NCBI GenBank assembly: GCA_007120915.1
Contig: SKMT01000245.1
Coordinates: forward strand, 1-8,061
Length of the DNA: 8,061 nucleotides
Origin: Myxococcales bacterium
Lineage (GTDB): Bacteria > Myxococcota_A > Bradymonadia > Bradymonadales > Bradymonadaceae
Direction: 5' to 3'
A model generated the notes under the pieces. It did no database searches, was not told where the DNA came from, and saw nothing but the letters and a program-made list of their open reading frames with translations. Positions 6,346 to 8,061 of the stretch are shown here, in pieces; positions within the stretch are counted from its first letter, which is position 1; every line of letters starts with the position of its first letter. The position numbers and the translations under genes are program-made.

Positions 6346-6963
6346 TCATCCCCGCACAAAAAACGCCTGAATCGATGTCCGGAACCAGTCCAGAAACATC
6401 GGCCACTGCAGGTAGGCATCAGTGACTGCAAGAATCGCTCCGAACAGAATGGGGATGGCAAACGGCAGGTAGCCTCGCTCGTCGGTTTCGATGTCGGTGG
6501 TCACGTTGGTGCGGGTGGCGGCGGACATAAACAGCGAGGCGATGTAGCGGCCGGTGCGCTTGAGAAGCTCCAGCAGATAGCCGTTTACAAGCGAGATCGA
6601 CAGCCCCAGAACCAATCCGCCGAAGAGGCTGTAGAAGAAGGTCTGAAACAACGCCGCCGGGCCCAGGGTGGCGCCGATGGCCGCGAGCAGCTTGATGTCG
6701 CCGCCTCCCAGCCAGCCCAGAGGCAACATCAGCATGCCGATGAAGACCACACCCACCATCGTCAGCACCCCGGCGACGAGCCCGGACCAGCCAAAGACGA
6801 TGGTGTGAAGCACCAGCCCCACCAGCGCGGTCGGATAGGTCAGCCAGTTGTAGATTTTGCGTTTGCGCCAGTCCGTGACGGCGGCCACCAGCAACACCAC
6901 GCCCAGAGGGGCGAGCAGAAGGATCTGTCCCCACAGCGGTGCTTCGGTGGCGATGCGTTCCAT
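6346..6963 (-). CDS. cpaA: A24 prepilin peptidase (TadV/CpaA-like)
   Basis: This 205-residue integral membrane aspartyl protease would cleave the leader peptides of the Flp-type pilins encoded on both sides. The two catalytic aspartates are Asp31 in AAVTDWRKRKIYNW, the usual D-x-R-x-x-I-x-N region, and Asp89 in GWLGGGDIKLLAAIGA. About six hydrophobic segments are seen (12-30, 44-58, 61-84, 90-128 in two spans, and 168-184). Length fits the short TadV/CpaA form, which lacks the N-terminal methyltransferase domain of PilD. The ATG at 6963 has no clear ribosome site; the preceding 20 bases are C/T-rich with a run of T. It lies just beyond the terminator of the 71-aa pilin, so its expression would need read-through or its own promoter. 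Confidence 0.88.
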   Translation of the reverse strand: MERIATEAPLWGQILLLAPLGVVLLVAAVTDWRKRKIYNWLTYPTALVGLVLHTIVFGWSGLVAGVLTMVGVVFIGMLMLPLGWLGGGDIKLLAAIGATLGPAALFQTFFYSLFGGLVLGLSISLVNGYLLELLKRTGRYIASLFMSAATRTNVTTDIETDERGYLPFAIPILFGAILAVTDAYLQWPMFLDWFRTSIQAFFVRG

Positions 6964-6999
6964 GCGTGCGGCCGAAAAAAAAGAGAGGTGGTAGCAATG

Positions 7000-7034
7000 A
7001 AAAAGGCGCCCGGGGAAAACCCCGGACGCCTTTA
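7000..7034 (-). terminator. Rho-independent terminator after the 71-aa pilin gene
   Basis: An 11-position stem (7005-7015 with 7020-7030, one C/A mismatch) closes on a four-base loop (AAAA on the plus strand, TTTT on the minus strand). On the minus strand it is followed by a run of five T (complement of 7000-7004). It lies 46 bp past the pilin stop and about 40 bp before the peptidase start. The other side has only three T, so it should act mainly on the minus strand. Confidence 0.85.
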
Positions 7035-7043
7035 TATCGCAGT

Positions 7044-7064
7044 CACTTCGCGCTGCGAAGTGAG
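7044..7064 (-). other. Perfect 9-bp hairpin between pilin stop and terminator
   Basis: TCACTTCGC (7044-7052) pairs perfectly with GCGAAGTGA (7056-7064) around a three-base loop. It lies 15 bp past the pilin stop and 14 bp before the terminator stem, so the pilin mRNA would end in two stacked hairpins. A role in protecting the 3' end of an abundant pilin mRNA is possible but not shown. Confidence 0.6.
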
Positions 7065-7079
7065 GCGACTGTTGCGAGA

Positions 7080-7295
7080 TCAGCGGGTGCCGGCTTCACC
7101 GTCATAGCCGTCGATGCCGACCTGGTTGACCTCTTCCTGAGCTTCACTGAAGAGGTCCTCGATCTCTTCGCCGAACAGGGCGATGATGGCGATGACGAAG
7201 CAGGCAACGAGCACCAGCAGCACGATGTATTCGGTGGCCGTGGCACCTTCTTCGTCGTTGTGCAGCGCGAGCAGCATCTGTTTGATGGGATCCAT
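7080..7295 (-). CDS. Flp-type (type IVb) pilin, 71 aa, likely major pilin
   Basis: This is a classical Flp prepilin. It has a short leader (MDPIKQMLLALHNDEEG), then cleavage between Gly17 and Ala18, then ATATEYIVLLVLVACFVIAI with Glu22 at +5 and Tyr23 at +6. A GEEIEDLFSEAQEEV amphipathic stretch and a hydrophilic tail follow. The start at 7295 is chosen because GGAGG lies 8 bases upstream. An in-frame ATG 33 bases further out (7328) would place the ribosome site inside the gene. The gene has its own sigma-54-type promoter, a 160-nt structured leader and a terminator. That suggests high, tightly controlled expression, as expected for the main pilin subunit. Confidence 0.88.
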   Translation of the reverse strand: MDPIKQMLLALHNDEEGATATEYIVLLVLVACFVIAIIALFGEEIEDLFSEAQEEVNQVGIDGYDGEAGTR

Positions 7296-7455
7296 GTCTA
7301 ATTCCTCCGTGGTATCTAGCCCGAGCAAATTATCTCGGAAAATGTGTTTGGCATCGCTTTTGTTGAGGCCGACCTTTCGGCAGACCCGTTATTTATTAGC
7401 GAGACCCTCTCGGGTTCTCGTGGGTGTTTTCAGCGAGTTCCTCTCGGAAGCTCGG
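7296..7455 (-). promoter_or_regulatory. Structured 5' leader of the 71-aa pilin mRNA
   Basis: The predicted transcript starts near 7455 and contains four hairpins before the start codon. The first two (7434-7454 and 7400-7420) share one architecture: a 4-bp outer stem CGAG/CTCG, a one-base bulge, a 4-bp inner stem and a GAGA (GNRA) tetraloop on the RNA strand. The inner stems differ by compensatory changes (ACCC/GGGT on the plus strand in one, TTCC/GGAA in the other). Two simpler hairpins follow, 7368-7381 (GCCGA/TCGGC) and 7321-7338 (CCGAG/CTCGG). It matches no riboswitch class I recognise. Confidence 0.65.
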
Positions 7456-7465
7456 TTACATGTTA

Positions 7466-7481
7466 AGCAATGTGCATGCCA
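7466..7481 (-). promoter_or_regulatory. Sigma-54 (-24/-12) promoter for the 71-aa pilin
   Basis: The minus strand reads TGGCATGCACATTGCT. This matches the consensus TGGCACG-N4-TTGC(A/T) at all positions but one (C to T at position 6), with correct GG-to-GC spacing. The predicted start, 12 bases past the -12 GC, falls at about 7455, exactly at the base of the first leader hairpin. RpoN control of pilins is known from type IV pili (pilA with PilS/PilR). No enhancer-binding protein gene is in the window. Confidence 0.75.
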
Positions 7482-7565
7482 GATACCGAAATCACCGTTG
7501 GGGACCGAAACCCGGCCCCGGTTCGTGCCAGACTGACACACCGGTGGGGCATCGATGCGACGACA

Positions 7566-7769
7566 TCACACTGCAGGGTGGGCGAGCCACCAGATCATAA
7601 AGTCGCGATACGCCTTCACGTACGCCGCCGACCCCAGCAGAGCCACAGTTCCGGCGAAGGATACGAGTGAAAATACGATGATGTATTCCGTATAAGCTAC
7701 ACCTCGGTCGTCGTCATCGAGCTCGTGAAGTTGAGACCGAAGCAATGTCAGCAGATCCGGAAGTCTCAT
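7566..7769 (-). CDS. Flp-like pilin-related protein, 67 aa
   Basis: This has a prepilin layout with a longer leader (MRLPDLLTLLRSQLHELDDDDRG), then cleavage between Gly23 and Val24, then VAYTEYIIVFSLVSFAGTVA with Glu28 at +5 and Tyr29 at +6. It differs from the 71-aa pilin in its short tail (AYVKAYRDFMIWWLAHPAV), which is hydrophobic and tryptophan-rich rather than acidic. This may make it a minor pilin or a membrane-retained form. A GAGG site about 6 bases before the ATG at 7769 supports the start. No terminator is visible after its stop. The 7482-7565 gap to the next promoter holds nothing recognised. Confidence 0.75.
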   Translation of the reverse strand: MRLPDLLTLLRSQLHELDDDDRGVAYTEYIIVFSLVSFAGTVALLGSAAYVKAYRDFMIWWLAHPAV

Positions 7770-7840
7770 AGCGTCCTCGTCGATCCACCGGGGAAGAGAA
7801 TCAACTCTTCAAATCACCTGTGGGAAGTGCTGGTAAACAA

Positions 7841-7869
7841 ATTGTAACGGCGCGCGTTCCTGCGTGCAA
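7841..7869 (-). promoter_or_regulatory. Possible sigma-70-type promoter for the 67-aa pilin
   Basis: The minus strand carries TTGCAC (7864-7869), a 17-base spacer and TACAAT (7841-7846), a good -35/-10 pair. The leader would be about 65 nt and includes a small 6-bp hairpin (7793-7810). It lies just downstream of a sigma-54-like site, so one of the two may be coincidental. Confidence 0.5.
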
Positions 7870-7880
7870 CAGAGGATCAG

Positions 7881-7896
7881 TGCAAAGATCGCGCCA
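7881..7896 (-). promoter_or_regulatory. Sigma-54-like promoter upstream of the 67-aa pilin
   Basis: The minus strand reads TGGCGCGATCTTTGCA, one mismatch from TGGCACG-N4-TTGCA (A to G at position 5), with correct spacing. The start would be near 7870, giving a leader of about 100 nt. The same promoter class two genes in a row strengthens both calls. Confidence 0.6.
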
Positions 7897-7917
7897 CGGG
7901 GAAAGCCGGACTCGGGG

Positions 7918-8061
7918 TCGATGTCGATCTCGATTTCGATGCTCGACCTCGATATCGATTTCGATGCTCGACCTCGATCTCGATTTCGATGCTCGACCTC
8001 GATCTCGATTTCGATGCTCGACCTCGATCTCGATTTCGATGCTCGACCTCGATCTCGATTT
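7918..8061. repeat. 25-bp tandem repeat running off the window end
   Basis: Five full copies begin with CGATTTCGATGCTCGACCTC at 7931, 7956, 7981, 8006 and 8031, with a partial sixth from 8056. Copies are identical except for GATAT in place of GATCT at the end of the first. Each unit is built of degenerate six-base TCGATN-like steps, and the irregular start (7918-7930) shows the same steps. The unit is not a multiple of three. All forward frames stay open through it, so openness is no evidence for coding. Confidence 0.9.

Noticed and set aside
7296..7455. c-di-GMP (GEMM) or another known riboswitch in the pilin leader
   Set aside because: A regulatory RNA would fit a pilus gene, but the conserved core sequences of GEMM-I/II are absent and only simple hairpins are seen.
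7804..8061. An open minus-strand frame entering from the right edge through the 25-bp repeat and ending near 7804
   Set aside because: The repeat is open in all frames. The non-repeat part lacks convincing codon bias and overlaps both promoter candidates.

Overview
The window comes from a GC-rich bacterial chromosome. Three Flp-type (type IVb) pilin-like genes, a small A24 prepilin peptidase and two sigma-54-type promoters suggest a Myxococcota/Bradymonadales-like (deltaproteobacterial) organism. That placement is inferred from protein style only; the window holds no rRNA or tRNA gene.

Left part (1-1513): a repeat-bounded transposase element. One intact-looking single-tyrosine HUH transposase (375-818, minus) lies between two imperfect inverted arms of about 260 bp. 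The left arm runs into 30-40 bp subrepeats next to the transposase stop. The right arm continues outward as three 136-bp tandem copies plus a fragment. The layout resembles a REP-associated transposase (RAYT) locus, but with unusually large repeat units. Positions 1514-1621 show no recognisable gene.

Middle part (1622-4596): two convergent glycosylation genes. One is a polytopic GT-C-fold membrane glycosyltransferase (plus strand). The other is a family 2 polyprenyl-phosphate glycosyltransferase with two C-terminal membrane segments (minus strand). Their stop codons overlap within four bases. The GT2 would load a sugar onto a lipid phosphate, and GT-C enzymes use such donors, so a functional pair is plausible. 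The last residues of the GT2 are encoded by two copies of a palindromic repeat.

Right part (4656-7769): everything is on the minus strand. In transcription order it contains a 67-aa Flp-like pilin, a 71-aa classical Flp pilin with terminator, an A24 prepilin peptidase, a 73-aa Flp-like pilin, a ThiO-like glycine oxidase 9 bp behind it, and then the GT2. This looks like an edge of a tad/Flp pilus locus. Both upstream pilins have a close sigma-54 (-24/-12) match. The 71-aa pilin also has a 160-nt leader that should start at a pair of hairpins with the same shape, GAGA tetraloops and compensatory stem changes. A purine-rich inverted repeat pair (6134-6335) fills the gap between the peptidase and the third pilin. 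The window ends in a 25-bp tandem repeat (about 7918-8061) that continues past the edge.
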